This document shows, in pieces, positions 19,410 to 28,029 of a stretch of DNA of 64,000 bases. A model generated the notes under the pieces. That model was given only the letters and a program-made list of their open reading frames with translations, ran no database searches and had not been told where the DNA came from. The position numbers and the translations under genes are program-made. Position 1 is the stretch's first letter. The number at the start of each line of letters is the position of its first letter. This DNA comes from Lysinibacillus xylanilyticus. Lineage in GTDB: Bacteria; Bacillota; Bacilli; Bacillales_A; Planococcaceae. The stretch is taken from the NCBI RefSeq assembly GCF_001708185.1, contig NZ_MDDN01000001.1, positions 248,001-312,000 on the forward strand, in the 5' to 3' direction.

Positions 19410-19477
19410 AAAAAAGGTAGACAACACTAATCAGACCTTCTTATCTCTAAGAAAAGTCCAATTTAGTATTGTCTACC
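19410..19477 (-). terminator. Attenuator hairpin in the leader of the replication gene
   Basis: GGTAGACAACACTAA (19416-19430) pairs with TTAGTATTGTCTACC (19463-19477), 14 of 15 positions, enclosing an inner hairpin TTCTTA-TCTC-TAAGAA. On the minus strand it is followed directly by TTTTTT (19415-19410). It lies between the rep promoter and the rep start (19360), so it would stop transcription before rep unless prevented. Confidence 0.75.
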
Positions 19478-19595
19478 ACTGCATGTTAGTAGAATGTTAT
19501 TGGTTTCAAATAATGCCTTTAAGGCTCAGTTAAAGTTTAGATTTCATTGTTAATATAAAGTTTCATAAAATGGCTTCAAGTGCCTTAATGCAGTA

Positions 19596-19624
19596 TTATA
19601 CAAGAATAATAACTTTTTGACAAC
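19596..19624 (-). promoter_or_regulatory. Sigma-A promoter of the replication gene
   Basis: Minus strand TTGTCA (19624-19619), 17-bp spacer, TATAAT (19601-19596). The start would be near 19589, giving a leader of about 230 nt that contains the attenuator hairpin. Confidence 0.7.
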
Positions 19625-20293
19625 TCTTTCTAATTATCTAAAACACGAAGCTAGTGTTGAGGACAACGGCTTGGTGCAATAATGACTGCCTATGTTTCAG
19701 AAACTAATTAAATAGAATCTAAAAAATAGACAGCCATTGCCACATGAATCCTTCATTTGAGGTATCCGTATATGTATGCCCTTGCTTAAATGCGCTCTCT
19801 CGAACAATACATCTACTAATCTACTTCTGCCCCCGATAGTTCTTGTAATCCTTATATTCACCTTCTGCAAATATCGTAAATGCTTATTCTACTGTTATGA
19901 GAAACTCGGCAACAATTACAATGTGTGATGTATCCTGTGTAGCCGTAGCCACTCAGACCTTCCACTCCTAGCCGTTAATGGTCGCTAACACCATTCACAC
20001 CCAAAGCGAAACAAGGAACGCTTATAGAGGGTGCTAGACGTTTGTGTGCGATGGGAACGTCATAACCTGTCAAGTTTAGTTGCAATTGGTGTTACTAGGT
20101 TTCCACCAACGAGCCAACATGACCTCATGCTACCTAAAAAAGACAATAGAAAACTAGACCTTTGCATTTCCACTTTTTTTGAAGTAGAATGAAGGCATGT
20201 TAAACGCTCATATTTAGTTGTATTTGTCGTATGGCTAAAAGCGTTGGAGGGTAGCATTGCGAGTGCTAACCCTCTATTTTATTGCTTACTTCT
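19625..20293. other. 669-bp gap between rep promoter and integrase
   Basis: No credible ORF. One inverted repeat, GAGGGTAGCA/TGCTAACCCTC (20247-20274), followed by T-rich sequence on the plus strand, lies just beyond the integrase stop and may be a terminator. Nothing else recognisable. Confidence 0.4.
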
Positions 20294-21330
20294 CTATAAG
20301 AACTCACGTAAATTTCGTGCCACGTTATTTACATTTAATCCCAAATATTTGGATGTTGTTGACAAATCCGAGTGGGCTAATGCATGAGATACTAAATTTA
20401 TATCTGCACCTCGCTTCACCAAATTTTGAGCGTATAATCTTCGAATCGAATGAGGATTAACATTCTTTAAATTCCACTTTTTACTGTATACCCATAAATT
20501 TTTTGCAATTAAATTTGAAGGTGAAACTGTATTTGAAATTGGTACGCCAATGTTTGAAAGAAAAATATAATCATTCTTTTCTCTATGTTCCTTCCTGACT
20601 CCATCGTTTATTGAAATCAACTCCCTTAATAAAGTACACATTTCATCATCTAAAGGAAGAATCAATGGTCTATGCGCCTTCATTATTTCTCCCTGTAATT
20701 TCAAGAGCATATTATCAAAATCAATATTTTGCTCTCTCAACAAACCCAATGTTTTAATTCGGATACCTGTTTTATATAAAAGTAAAATCGCTATGCTATC
20801 ACGTAATCCCGAATACGTTGATTTATCTAAAAGTGATAATAAGAGTGTCAGTTCTCTCTCCGTAGTAGCTTCTTTAACGCTTGTATTTACTTTTATTTTG
20901 ATGTTTTTCCAAAACATCGATTCATACCAGCCATTATCGTGACACTTGCTTAAAACGGCTTTAATTTGCTTTAAACGACCATGCAAAGACGTGTCCTTCA
21001 CATTTTCAAAACTTGATAAATATTGATAAATTTTTTCATTGTTGATTTCGTAGAGATATTCAACTTTAGTACCTCAACAAAACGTTTAAAATTATAATTA
21101 TAACTATCAATTGTCCTTGGTCTTAATCCATTTAGTCGCCATTGTTGATTTAAAATTTTTAATGCGTGTTTAATTGTTATATTTCTGTTGTCCAATTCAT
21201 CAAAAGTATCAATTTTAACTATTGAGTTATTGATTTTTTTCACCATTTCTTTCTTTGGTTCTTTTTCGGCTTTGATAGTCAATAAGCTTAAATCAATGTT
21301 TGCGTTAACTTTATTGAATGATTTTGACAA
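20294..21330 (-). pseudogene. int: Tyrosine integrase split by a frameshift
   Basis: Site-specific recombinase for the element. The 5' part (21330-20998) encodes an N-terminal region with the SAM-like core-binding domain, and the 3' part (21001-20294) the catalytic domain. The catalytic part has Arg81 (TGIRIKTL), Lys108, HSIRR (184-188), His210 (ALAHSDL) and Tyr219 (TSKYL) all present. Near 21055-21063 the reading frame changes: shifting by -1 restores a continuous protein (YLYEINNEKI...SSFENV) into the GTG-start second ORF. The likely ancestor is one protein of about 345 residues. Alternative: two proteins with coupled translation (ATGTGA overlap), which is less likely because the restored linker is typical integrase sequence. 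It lies just inside the right repeat, same strand as ndk. Confidence 0.85.
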
Positions 21331-21342
21331 ACAAAAAACCCC

Positions 21343-21360
21343 CTAACATTTTTTTGTTAG
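21343..21360 (-). terminator. Weak hairpin between ndk and int
   Basis: CTAACA/TGTTAG stem with a T6 loop, followed on the minus strand by GGGG and TTTTTT. It is in the element downstream of the reconstituted ndk and 13 bp before the int start. It may terminate ndk transcripts in place of the displaced original terminator, or allow partial read-through into int. Confidence 0.45.
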
Positions 21361-21429
21361 AAGGTAAAAGTCACATCGGAAAATAGATGATTTTTTTATT
21401 TAGTTCTATCCGTAGTTTTTTTCGCTACT

Positions 21430-21568
21430 CTTAATCTATTTGCTAATTAAGCTAAATCTTCACCGAAGAATAAGCCAATTTCGCGCTCTGCAGAAGCAAG
21501 AGAGTCAGAACCGTGGATGATGTTGTGAGAAACAGTTGTTGCATAGTCACCACGGATTGTACCTGGGT
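21430..21568. repeat. Right 139-bp direct repeat inside ndk (attR-like)
   Basis: Identical to 9820-9958. It forms the 3' end of the intact ndk (codons from about 99 to the stop, plus 17 bp). No substitution has accumulated between the copies, which suggests either recent integration or selection on the coding copy. Confidence 0.93.
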
Positions 21569-21863
21569 TAGATTCTTCAGGTTTAGTTGCTCCCATCATT
21601 GTACGAGCAAGCTTGATTACATTTTCGCCTTCCCATACCATAGCGAATACAGGACCAGAAGTGATGAAATCAACTAATTCACCAAAGAATGGACGTTCAG
21701 CATGCTCAGCATAGTGCTTTTCTGCTAATTCTTTAGGAATTACCATTAATTTAGCACCTTTCATTACAAAACCGCGGCGTTCAAAACGATCTACGATATC
21801 TCCTACTACTTGACGTTCTACGCCATCCGGCTTAACCATTAAAAAAGTTTGTTCGATTGCCAT
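21447..21863 (-). CDS. ndk: Nucleoside diphosphate kinase
   Basis: Transfers gamma-phosphate between nucleoside tri- and diphosphates. 138 residues, beginning [18 protein letters not shown]; the active-site histidine is in the conserved [16 protein letters not shown] motif. The protein ends at FFGEDLA, about 10 residues shorter than the B. subtilis enzyme, but the displaced left copy ends identically, so this is the native end. The 3' third is contributed by the inserted element. First gene upstream is hepT, as in B. subtilis. Confidence 0.97.
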   Translation of the reverse strand: MAIEQTFLMVKPDGVERQVVGDIVDRFERRGFVMKGAKLMVIPKELAEKHYAEHAERPFFGELVDFITSGPVFAMVWEGENVIKLARTMMGATKPEESNPGTIRGDYATTVSHNIIHGSDSLASAEREIGLFFGEDLA

Positions 21864-21949
21864 GTTTAAAACACTCCTTAAATTCGTCTAACAGGTTTTA
21901 CACCTACCGATAAATATTAACAAAAAATGAGCATTTGTACAACAAAAAG

Positions 21950-22924
21950 CTAGAATTTACGCTTGCCCATAAATAAGGCGACATCACGCAATTTTTTCTT
22001 AACAGGATGTTTTGGTAATGCATCTATTTCCTGTAATGCCTTTTTCAAATATTTATCACTCATTTTATTAGCTTGTTCAATCGCGTCAGATTTACGCACA
22101 TACCGCAACATTTTTTGACGTTCTGTCTCGGTCAATGTCCCTGCAAATACTTTTACTAAATAAGGTTGCATCTCTGGATCATCTTTTAATAAAAGAATCG
22201 GTAATGTAATATTGCCCTGCAATAAATCGCTGCCTGCTGGCTTTCCTAATTCTTTATCAGTCGCCATAATATCTAAAACATCATCGATAATTTGGAAGCT
22301 CATGCCAACAAAGTAGCCGAAGCGTTTCAAATGTCTCACTGTTTTGGCATCAACACCTGCCGCTACAGCACCAAGCTCACAACTAGAAGAAATCAGCAAT
22401 GCCGTTTTTCGTTTGATTCTTCTAAAATAATCCTTTAAACCTTGATCTAATCTAAACTTATCTTCGATTTGAATGACTTCACCGTTACAAATTTCCACCA
22501 TTGTACGTGCTAAAATTTGATGAACTAATGGGTCTTCAAGCTTTGTAATATATTCAAGTGCACGTGCAAAAATAAAATCGCCCGTGTACATCGCTACTCT
22601 ATTATTCCATTGTGATTTGACAGTCGGGCGTCCTCTTCGCATATTGGAATCATCAATTACATCATCATGCACTAGTGACGCCATATGAATAAGCTCTACA
22701 GGCACAGCTACATCTTTCATCTTATCGATATCATATTCGCCAAATTTCGCGCCAAGCAACACAAAAATTGGTCGTATCCGTTTACCACCAGCTTGCAATA
22801 AATGGAGAGAAGCATCATTGATCAAATCTGAAGAAGAGTTCACCGCTTTTTCTAACTCTTTTTCAATAATATCGATATCTGATTTCAAATCGGAATAGAG
22901 TAGTTTCAACTTCATCTTTTCCAC
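21950..22924 (-). CDS. hepT: Heptaprenyl diphosphate synthase, catalytic component II
   Basis: Trans-prenyltransferase making the menaquinone side chain with HepS. 324 residues. First aspartate-rich motif LVHDDVIDDSNMRRGRPT near residue 88, second motif FQIIDDVLDIMATDKELGKP near 213. The GTG at 22924 sits 9 nt behind GGAAGG and is favoured over the ATG three codons later. It lies 19 bp after menG. Confidence 0.95.
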   Translation of the reverse strand: MEKMKLKLLYSDLKSDIDIIEKELEKAVNSSSDLINDASLHLLQAGGKRIRPIFVLLGAKFGEYDIDKMKDVAVPVELIHMASLVHDDVIDDSNMRRGRPTVKSQWNNRVAMYTGDFIFARALEYITKLEDPLVHQILARTMVEICNGEVIQIEDKFRLDQGLKDYFRRIKRKTALLISSSCELGAVAAGVDAKTVRHLKRFGYFVGMSFQIIDDVLDIMATDKELGKPAGSDLLQGNITLPILLLKDDPEMQPYLVKVFAGTLTETERQKMLRYVRKSDAIEQANKMSDKYLKKALQEIDALPKHPVKKKLRDVALFMGKRKF

Positions 22925-22943
22925 GTGTGAAAACCTTCCCCCA

Positions 22944-23648
22944 TTAACGTACCTTTTTAAAGCCTATATGCATTGCCGCAGCACCGCCACTGTATGCTTT
23001 GTACGTTACTTTTTCTAAACCTGCCTGCTCAAACAATGCCGCTAACTTCTTCATACCTGGGAAATCATTTGCTGATTCCTGTAGCCAAGAATATTCTTTA
23101 TAGCTTTTCGCAAATATTTTACCAAATATCGGCATTATATATTTAAAATAAAAACGGAATAATTGTCGATAGCCCGGAATTTCAGATTGCGAAGTTTCTA
23201 AACAAACAACTATTCCACCTGGTTTTACAACACGATGCATTTCCTTCAGTACTTGTAAATAATCTGGTACATTACGAAGACCAAAACCAATCGTTACATA
23301 ATCAAATGTATTGTCTGGAAAAGGTAATTCCATAGCATTTCCATGTATTAGTTCAATCTGTGGATAAGGCTTTACCTTTTGCTCGCCAACCTTTAACATG
23401 TTTTGACTAAAGTCTAGCCCCTTAACTTCTCCGCCTTCACCCACAGCCTCAGCTAAGGCAATTGTCCAATCTGCCGTACCACAGCAAACATCTAGTGCCT
23501 TCGCTCCAGGTTTTACTGCCATATGCTTCATCGTATCATTGCGCCAGCCAACATGCATCTGGAAACTGATTACACCATTCATTTTGTCATAGTTTTCCGA
23601 AATACTTTCAAATACTTCGTGCACGTGCTCTTCTTTCGTTTTAGCCAT
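22944..23648 (-). CDS. menG: Demethylmenaquinone methyltransferase
   Basis: SAM-dependent C-methylation of demethylmenaquinone, the last menaquinone step (also called ubiE/menH). 234 residues. AdoMet motif [17 protein letters not shown], then [15 protein letters not shown] and the [19 protein letters not shown] block. Lies between hepS and hepT as in B. subtilis, with spacings of 15 and 19 bp, so it is co-expressed with the side-chain synthase. Confidence 0.96.
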   Translation of the reverse strand: MAKTKEEHVHEVFESISENYDKMNGVISFQMHVGWRNDTMKHMAVKPGAKALDVCCGTADWTIALAEAVGEGGEVKGLDFSQNMLKVGEQKVKPYPQIELIHGNAMELPFPDNTFDYVTIGFGLRNVPDYLQVLKEMHRVVKPGGIVVCLETSQSEIPGYRQLFRFYFKYIMPIFGKIFAKSYKEYSWLQESANDFPGMKKLAALFEQAGLEKVTYKAYSGGAAAMHIGFKKVR

Positions 23649-23663
23649 TTTGAAAAACCTCTC

Positions 23664-24431
23664 TTATCCATTAGTAGAAGCAATGGATGCCTCTACACGT
23701 GCTTGTAGAGCCTGTTTTACATCACTTTGTAAAAACGATGCATTTTCTATCACCTGTAACAGCTCTGTTTTTAATTGCACAATTTTGTTCTGGATGACGT
23801 CGTTATATGTCAATCCAGCATATCTCGCACTTTCTTCAAGGGCCCTACTCATTGAAGTTACTTGCCCACGTCGATATGTCGCCCATTCTCTCTCTAAACG
23901 CAAGATTAATAAACTCTTCTCCATAATTGGAATATATTCACTAAACGAATAGAGCTCAAAAAATTTTGAGATTAATCCTGATTCAATATTACTTATTGAG
24001 TCAAACCATTGTTCGATTGTACGTTTTTCTGTCTCATATACTTTAATTTGGTGTTCACAACGTGCCACAATCCCTTGCGACAAACTTCGAATCAATGCGA
24101 CATTTCCTGACATCGCTAATATTTCATAATAACGGCCACTATAAAAGTCACCAGCTAAAACGGTTAGCTGCTGTTCTTTTGATGTGGCATCAAATTCTTT
24201 TATATGATCGTGCGTCGCTAAGGCTGCGTACACAATCCCAACAGTGATAGCAGCTTCTCTTTGCTCTTGTTGCCACTCTTCACCATTCAAAAAGGGAACT
24301 AACAAGTAAAATAATTGATTTTCATCGAGCACAGGTACCCCTGTATATTTTTGCAAAGTTCTATGACGAACATCCATGAAAATCTCTGTTTTTAACTGTG
24401 CAATTGAATTTTGAATGTATGTTGCATTCAT
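23664..24431 (-). CDS. hepS: Heptaprenyl diphosphate synthase component I
   Basis: Non-catalytic chain-length-determining partner of HepT. 255 residues, close to the B. subtilis protein (251). It is helical and lacks aspartate-rich motifs; recognised mainly by the DHIKEF...TVLAGDFYSGRYYEILA block (about 100-130) and by its position before menG and hepT. Start ATG at 24431 behind GGAGTAAGG. The 364 bp upstream contain a palindrome but no gene. Confidence 0.93.
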   Translation of the reverse strand: MNATYIQNSIAQLKTEIFMDVRHRTLQKYTGVPVLDENQLFYLLVPFLNGEEWQQEQREAAITVGIVYAALATHDHIKEFDATSKEQQLTVLAGDFYSGRYYEILAMSGNVALIRSLSQGIVARCEHQIKVYETEKRTIEQWFDSISNIESGLISKFFELYSFSEYIPIMEKSLLILRLEREWATYRRGQVTSMSRALEESARYAGLTYNDVIQNKIVQLKTELLQVIENASFLQSDVKQALQARVEASIASTNG

Positions 24432-24572
24432 AGACCTTACTCCATTTCACTTTCAAATACGTTAGTCGCATTCATAACCTAACGCTTGCTTACTGAGTCA
24501 TTATAGCATACGCGACGATTCGGAATAAAAAATTTTTGCTGCATTCAACATGATAGGCAGTAGCGCTTCACC

Positions 24573-24600
24573 AATCAATTATGCCTAGGCATAATTGATT
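24573..24600. repeat. 28-bp perfect palindrome
   Basis: Arms AATCAATTATGCCT and its exact complement, centred on CCTAGG. It lies in the hepS-mtrB gap. Closely related palindromes occur at 37340-37362 and 43383-43404. No T-run follows on either strand, so it is not a simple terminator. Confidence 0.75.
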
Positions 24601-24795
24601 CGATGATGTGAAGTTCTTCGCCAGAGTTCCTCTATTTCAGCAAATGTTTAAACACCTGTTAAAATATATTAAAAAATTTATCTTAAATCCCACTGCCTAA
24701 AAATCGAATCAAAGACATTACTAGTTTTACACATCTATTCGATTAATATGTGTCATCATAACTTTCACAAAGTACTTCAAATAGATTATTCTCTA

Positions 24796-25014
24796 TTACT
24801 TTTTAGCCTCGCTATTAATGACACCATGAGCCGTATGAATCTGCGCTTTTCCGCGAATTTTCATGGCGGATGTGTGTTCAGTAAATTGAGCAATCATAAC
24901 TTCGCCCGCGTCTAATTTTTCAGAGTGATGAAACTTTGTATCTGTACCTCGTGTTAAACCGATGACGTGCACGCCATCTTCCTCTGCTTGAATAACAATA
25001 TAATCTTGTGCCAT
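24796..25014 (-). CDS. mtrB: trp RNA-binding attenuation protein (TRAP)
   Basis: Tryptophan-activated RNA-binding ring protein that represses trp operon expression by binding (G/U)AG repeats. 72 residues from [12 protein letters not shown] at 25014 behind AAGGAG; the frame is open 9 codons upstream but without support. Core [23 protein letters not shown] and the RNA-contacting SAMKIRG (Lys and Arg) are conserved. It pairs with folE (mtrA) 63 bp upstream, as in the B. subtilis mtrAB operon. No trp genes are in this window. Confidence 0.96.
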   Translation of the reverse strand: MAQDYIVIQAEEDGVHVIGLTRGTDTKFHHSEKLDAGEVMIAQFTEHTSAMKIRGKAQIHTAHGVINSEAKK

Positions 25015-25077
25015 TGTCTGTACGCTCCTTAAATCCGACAAATTCTTAGTCCATCATAACATAATTACACTTGCAAT

Positions 25078-25647
25078 TTAAGACATTTGAATAAATGATA
25101 ATACTTCTCTACGTTTCACTTCGTCTTCTTCGTAAATGCCGCGTGCAACAGATGTCACAGTTTTAGATCCTGGCTTCTTAAGTCCTCGCATAGTCATACA
25201 CATATGTTCTGCTTCAATCACTACATAGACACCTTTAGGAGTGAGCATTTCCATAATTGTATCTGCCACTGAAGAAGTAATACGTTCTTGTAATTGCGGA
25301 CGACGAGCAATGGTTTCTACTGCACGTCCTAATTTACTTAGTCCTGCAACAATGCCGTCGTTTGGTATGTATGCTACATGAGCTTTTCCGTAAAAAGGAA
25401 CTAGATGATGCTCACACATTGAATAAAACGGAATATCCTTTACAAGTACTAACTCCTCATGATCTTCATGAAACACTGTTTTAAAATAATCTTTTGCGTC
25501 TTCATGTAAGCCACTAAACATTTCCGCATACATTTTTGCAACACGTTTCGGTGTATCGAGTAAACCTTCACGATTTACATCTTCACCTACCGCTTCTAAA
25601 ATCATTTTGACTGCTTCCTCTATTTTCAATAAATCAATATTTGACAT
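25078..25647 (-). CDS. folE: GTP cyclohydrolase I
   Basis: First step of folate synthesis: GTP to 7,8-dihydroneopterin triphosphate. 189 residues. Zinc-binding [10 protein letters not shown] and EHMCMTMRG (Cys-His-Cys), [20 protein letters not shown], and C-terminal [10 protein letters not shown]. Upstream neighbour is hbs, downstream mtrB. The 337-bp gap to hbs (25648-25984) contains the hbs terminator and AT-rich sequence only. Confidence 0.97.
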   Translation of the reverse strand: MSNIDLLKIEEAVKMILEAVGEDVNREGLLDTPKRVAKMYAEMFSGLHEDAKDYFKTVFHEDHEELVLVKDIPFYSMCEHHLVPFYGKAHVAYIPNDGIVAGLSKLGRAVETIARRPQLQERITSSVADTIMEMLTPKGVYVVIEAEHMCMTMRGLKKPGSKTVTSVARGIYEEDEVKRREVLSFIQMS

Positions 25648-25927
25648 CCGAAAAAACCTCCTGCGTATCTATACATTACACATTTCTTTATGCATCGTAG
25701 CATATCCAATAGGTAAGCGCAAAACGACTTACTTGATTCAAAAGAAATTCAACGCTATATGAGCAAAATAGCCACTAAATGACTTCTAGCTAGGGGCACA
25801 TTTTATAATTGTGCATATGATAACTATAATACTCAATTCACGACCGAACATCTCTTATAAAATTAATTCTTGCATCTTTTTATGTACTAAAACTTATTAT
25901 GCATACTTTTTCAGCGTGACGTTAAAA

Positions 25928-25964
25928 AGAGCAGTCTTCATGTTATTTACATGAAGACTGCTCT
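25928..25964 (-). terminator. hbs terminator
   Basis: Perfect 15-bp stem AGAGCAGTCTTCATG and its complement, 7-nt loop, with a T-rich run on the minus strand, 21 bp after the HU stop. Confidence 0.9.
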
Positions 25965-25984
25965 ATGTAACTACTAGACGTGTA

Positions 25985-26257
25985 TTATTTTACAGCATCT
26001 TTAAGCGCTTTACCTGGTTTGAAAGCAGGTACCTTGCTAGCAGCGATTTCGATTTCTTTACCAGTTTGTGGGTTACGACCTTTACGAGCCGCACGTTCAC
26101 GTACTTCAAAGTTACCAAAACCAATTAATTGTACTTTGTCACCCTTTGCAAGAGCATCTTGAATTGTATCAAATACAGCTTCAACTGCTTTAGAAGCGTC
26201 TTTTTTAGAAAGACCTGCAGCTTCAGCAACAGAGTTTACTAATTCTGTTTTATTCAC
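25985..26257 (-). CDS. hbs: DNA-binding protein HU
   Basis: Histone-like nucleoid protein of 90 residues. [20 protein letters not shown] start, [21 protein letters not shown] beta-arm region, and [14 protein letters not shown] end match the Bacillus HU. The GTG at 26266 overlaps AGGAGGTG, so the true start is the GTG at 26257, which gives the canonical N-terminus and correct spacing. Confidence 0.97.
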   Translation of the reverse strand: MNKTELVNSVAEAAGLSKKDASKAVEAVFDTIQDALAKGDKVQLIGFGNFEVRERAARKGRNPQTGKEIEIAASKVPAFKPGKALKDAVK

Positions 26258-26390
26258 ACCATTCACCTCCTCTCAAAGGGTCATGAATCAATTCTGTAAA
26301 AAGAGTAACACATAGAAAACCGCTACGCAACTGTATTCATTCATGATTATAACCAAAAAATAAGTTTTTCACCCAAAAAATAAAAATAAC

Positions 26391-26420
26391 AGGACTTTTC
26401 GCATAAAAACGAAAAGACCT
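26391..26420 (-). terminator. spoIVA terminator
   Basis: AGGACTTTTCG/CGAAAAGACCT stem (one mismatch) followed by T-rich sequence on the minus strand, about 40 bp past the spoIVA stop. Confidence 0.7.
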
Positions 26421-26456
26421 GCACCAATTTTTTGCTCTTTTTTTTAATTTTCAACA

Positions 26457-27935
26457 CTATAAAATAAATGTTACTAATCCTCTATCACCCTCGTTCACCA
26501 TTCGTTCAATTGTTTGACGCATGCGTTTTTTGGCTGTAGATGGGACAGCATCCATTTTATAGCGAATTCCTTCTTTTAACACTTCATGCAATGGCGTTCC
26601 AAAAAGCTGTGTACTCCATAAAGCTTCACGATCATGTAAATAAGCATGATTTAAATCTTTAAGTAATTGTTGACTATGGAATTCTGAGCCTATTAATGGC
26701 GCAAATTCTGATTCCATATCTACTCGAATGATATGATAAGATGGTGCCTTCGCTTTCATACGCACACCAAAAAAATTATTTTGCTTAATAAGCTCTGGGG
26801 CTGTTGGTTCAAATTCCTGCATCATCGGCAATGTTACGCCATAGCCAGTCGAATCCGCTTCATGAATGGCAGTTTTAAAGCGTTTTTGCGCCTCTTTTGC
26901 TTCTGCTGCCTCTTTAATAAAGAGTAGCCAATCCCGCTTCGTCTCTATTGGTTCTTCTAGCCATTCATTGCAAACCGACTTATAAAGCTCACCTTGTAAT
27001 GACACTCGAATGACCGCGGTACCAACTCCAGCATCTACATGTACCACTTCGCTTTGGTCAATAAAATCGATGGCTTTAAAGGCATCTGACGCCTGTTGCA
27101 CATCTCGAATTTTCATAACAGATGATAATACTTCTTCCATCGAATCAATTAGTGCTACATTCAATGGATGTGTTGCATCTAAAACATCTAACCAATCTGG
27201 TTTCTCAACCTCAATTGTTCGGATTGGAAATTCAAATAACGCTTCTTGCAAAATATACTGAATATCAGATGTGCGCATTTGATCAATTGAAGTAGCAATC
27301 ACTGGGACATTATAGCGCTCAAATAGCTCATTTCGAAGCTGTACCGTTTCTTCCCTTGCCGGCATTTGGCAATTCAACACAATAACGAAAGGTTTTCCTA
27401 TGTCCGCTAGTTGTTCAACAATTTCCTCTTCGGCCTTCTCTGCTGCACGACGACTTATACCATTCACCGTACCATCCGTTGTGACAACAATTCCAATATT
27501 AGCATGGTCACGAATAACTTTATCTGTTCCTATTTTCGCCGCTTCCTGAAATGGAATAGGCTCAGTGTGCCAAGGTGTATGCACATATTTCGGCCCATTT
27601 TCATCCTCATATCCCTTTGTACCTTCAATGACATAACCAACACAATCTGCTAAACGAATTTGGAACGTCATTTCATCTTCACCGACCGCAATACGTGTTG
27701 CTTGAGCAGGCACAAACTTCGGCTCAGCAGTCATTATGACTGGCCCCGGCGAGCTTTGTGGCATCTCGTCTTGTGCGCGCATTCTTTCTGTTTCATCCAC
27801 AATATTCGGTAACACGACCGATTCCATAACCTTTTTTACAAATGTTGATTTACCTACACGTACTGGACCGACAACACCAATATAAACATCGCCATTTGTG
27901 CGCTCTGCAATTTCTCTAAATACTGCTTCACTCAA
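26457..27935 (-). CDS. spoIVA: Stage IV sporulation protein A, coat morphogenetic ATPase
   Basis: ATPase that polymerises on the outer forespore membrane and anchors the basement layer of the spore coat. 492 residues, the same length as in B. subtilis. N-terminal P-loop GVVGPVRVGKSTF (about 20-32), the sensor threonine region, and the C-terminal block KKRMRQTIERMVNEGDRGLVTFIL. Mother-cell expression (sigma-E) is expected from the family; I did not identify the promoter. Its presence indicates an endospore former. Confidence 0.98.
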   Translation of the reverse strand: MSEAVFREIAERTNGDVYIGVVGPVRVGKSTFVKKVMESVVLPNIVDETERMRAQDEMPQSSPGPVIMTAEPKFVPAQATRIAVGEDEMTFQIRLADCVGYVIEGTKGYEDENGPKYVHTPWHTEPIPFQEAAKIGTDKVIRDHANIGIVVTTDGTVNGISRRAAEKAEEEIVEQLADIGKPFVIVLNCQMPAREETVQLRNELFERYNVPVIATSIDQMRTSDIQYILQEALFEFPIRTIEVEKPDWLDVLDATHPLNVALIDSMEEVLSSVMKIRDVQQASDAFKAIDFIDQSEVVHVDAGVGTAVIRVSLQGELYKSVCNEWLEEPIETKRDWLLFIKEAAEAKEAQKRFKTAIHEADSTGYGVTLPMMQEFEPTAPELIKQNNFFGVRMKAKAPSYHIIRVDMESEFAPLIGSEFHSQQLLKDLNHAYLHDREALWSTQLFGTPLHEVLKEGIRYKMDAVPSTAKKRMRQTIERMVNEGDRGLVTFIL

Positions 27936-27995
27936 GGTTTCTGCCTCCTTTATCTACGCTTTTTCACTATATGCGAGCTGGTAGATAAATATGAA

Positions 27996-28023
27996 AAGCC
28001 CCTCACAATAATGTAAGGGGCTT
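27996..28023 (-). terminator. Terminator between the lipoprotein gene and spoIVA
   Basis: AAGCCCCT/AGGGGCTT stem with 12-nt loop followed by TTTT on the minus strand, directly after the lipoprotein stop. Confidence 0.8.
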
Positions 28024-28029
28024 ATCGAT

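Larger units (their letters stand above)
9820..21568. mobile_element. Integrated plasmid-like element in ndk, 11.6 kb
   Basis: Bounded by 139-bp direct repeats of the ndk 3' end; the repeat-to-repeat period is 11,610 bp. Inside are a tyrosine recombinase next to the right repeat (frameshifted), a replication protein with leader attenuator, iteron-like repeats, a serine resolvase, and cargo of unknown or signalling type. No relaxase, coupling ATPase, capsid or terminase gene is visible, so it looks like an integrated small plasmid or a stripped integrative element rather than a prophage or self-transmissible ICE. In B. subtilis ndk is followed directly by cheR, so the segment is accessory. The integrase defect suggests it is now fixed in place. 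Confidence 0.9.

Noticed and set aside
20060-20460. Short ORFs on both strands near the integrase end
   Set aside because: They overlap the integrase catalytic domain or a hairpin, and have no ribosome sites.
9820-21568. Prophage interpretation of the element
   Set aside because: No capsid, portal, terminase, tail or lysis genes; the presence of rep, resolvase and attenuator fits a plasmid-derived element better.
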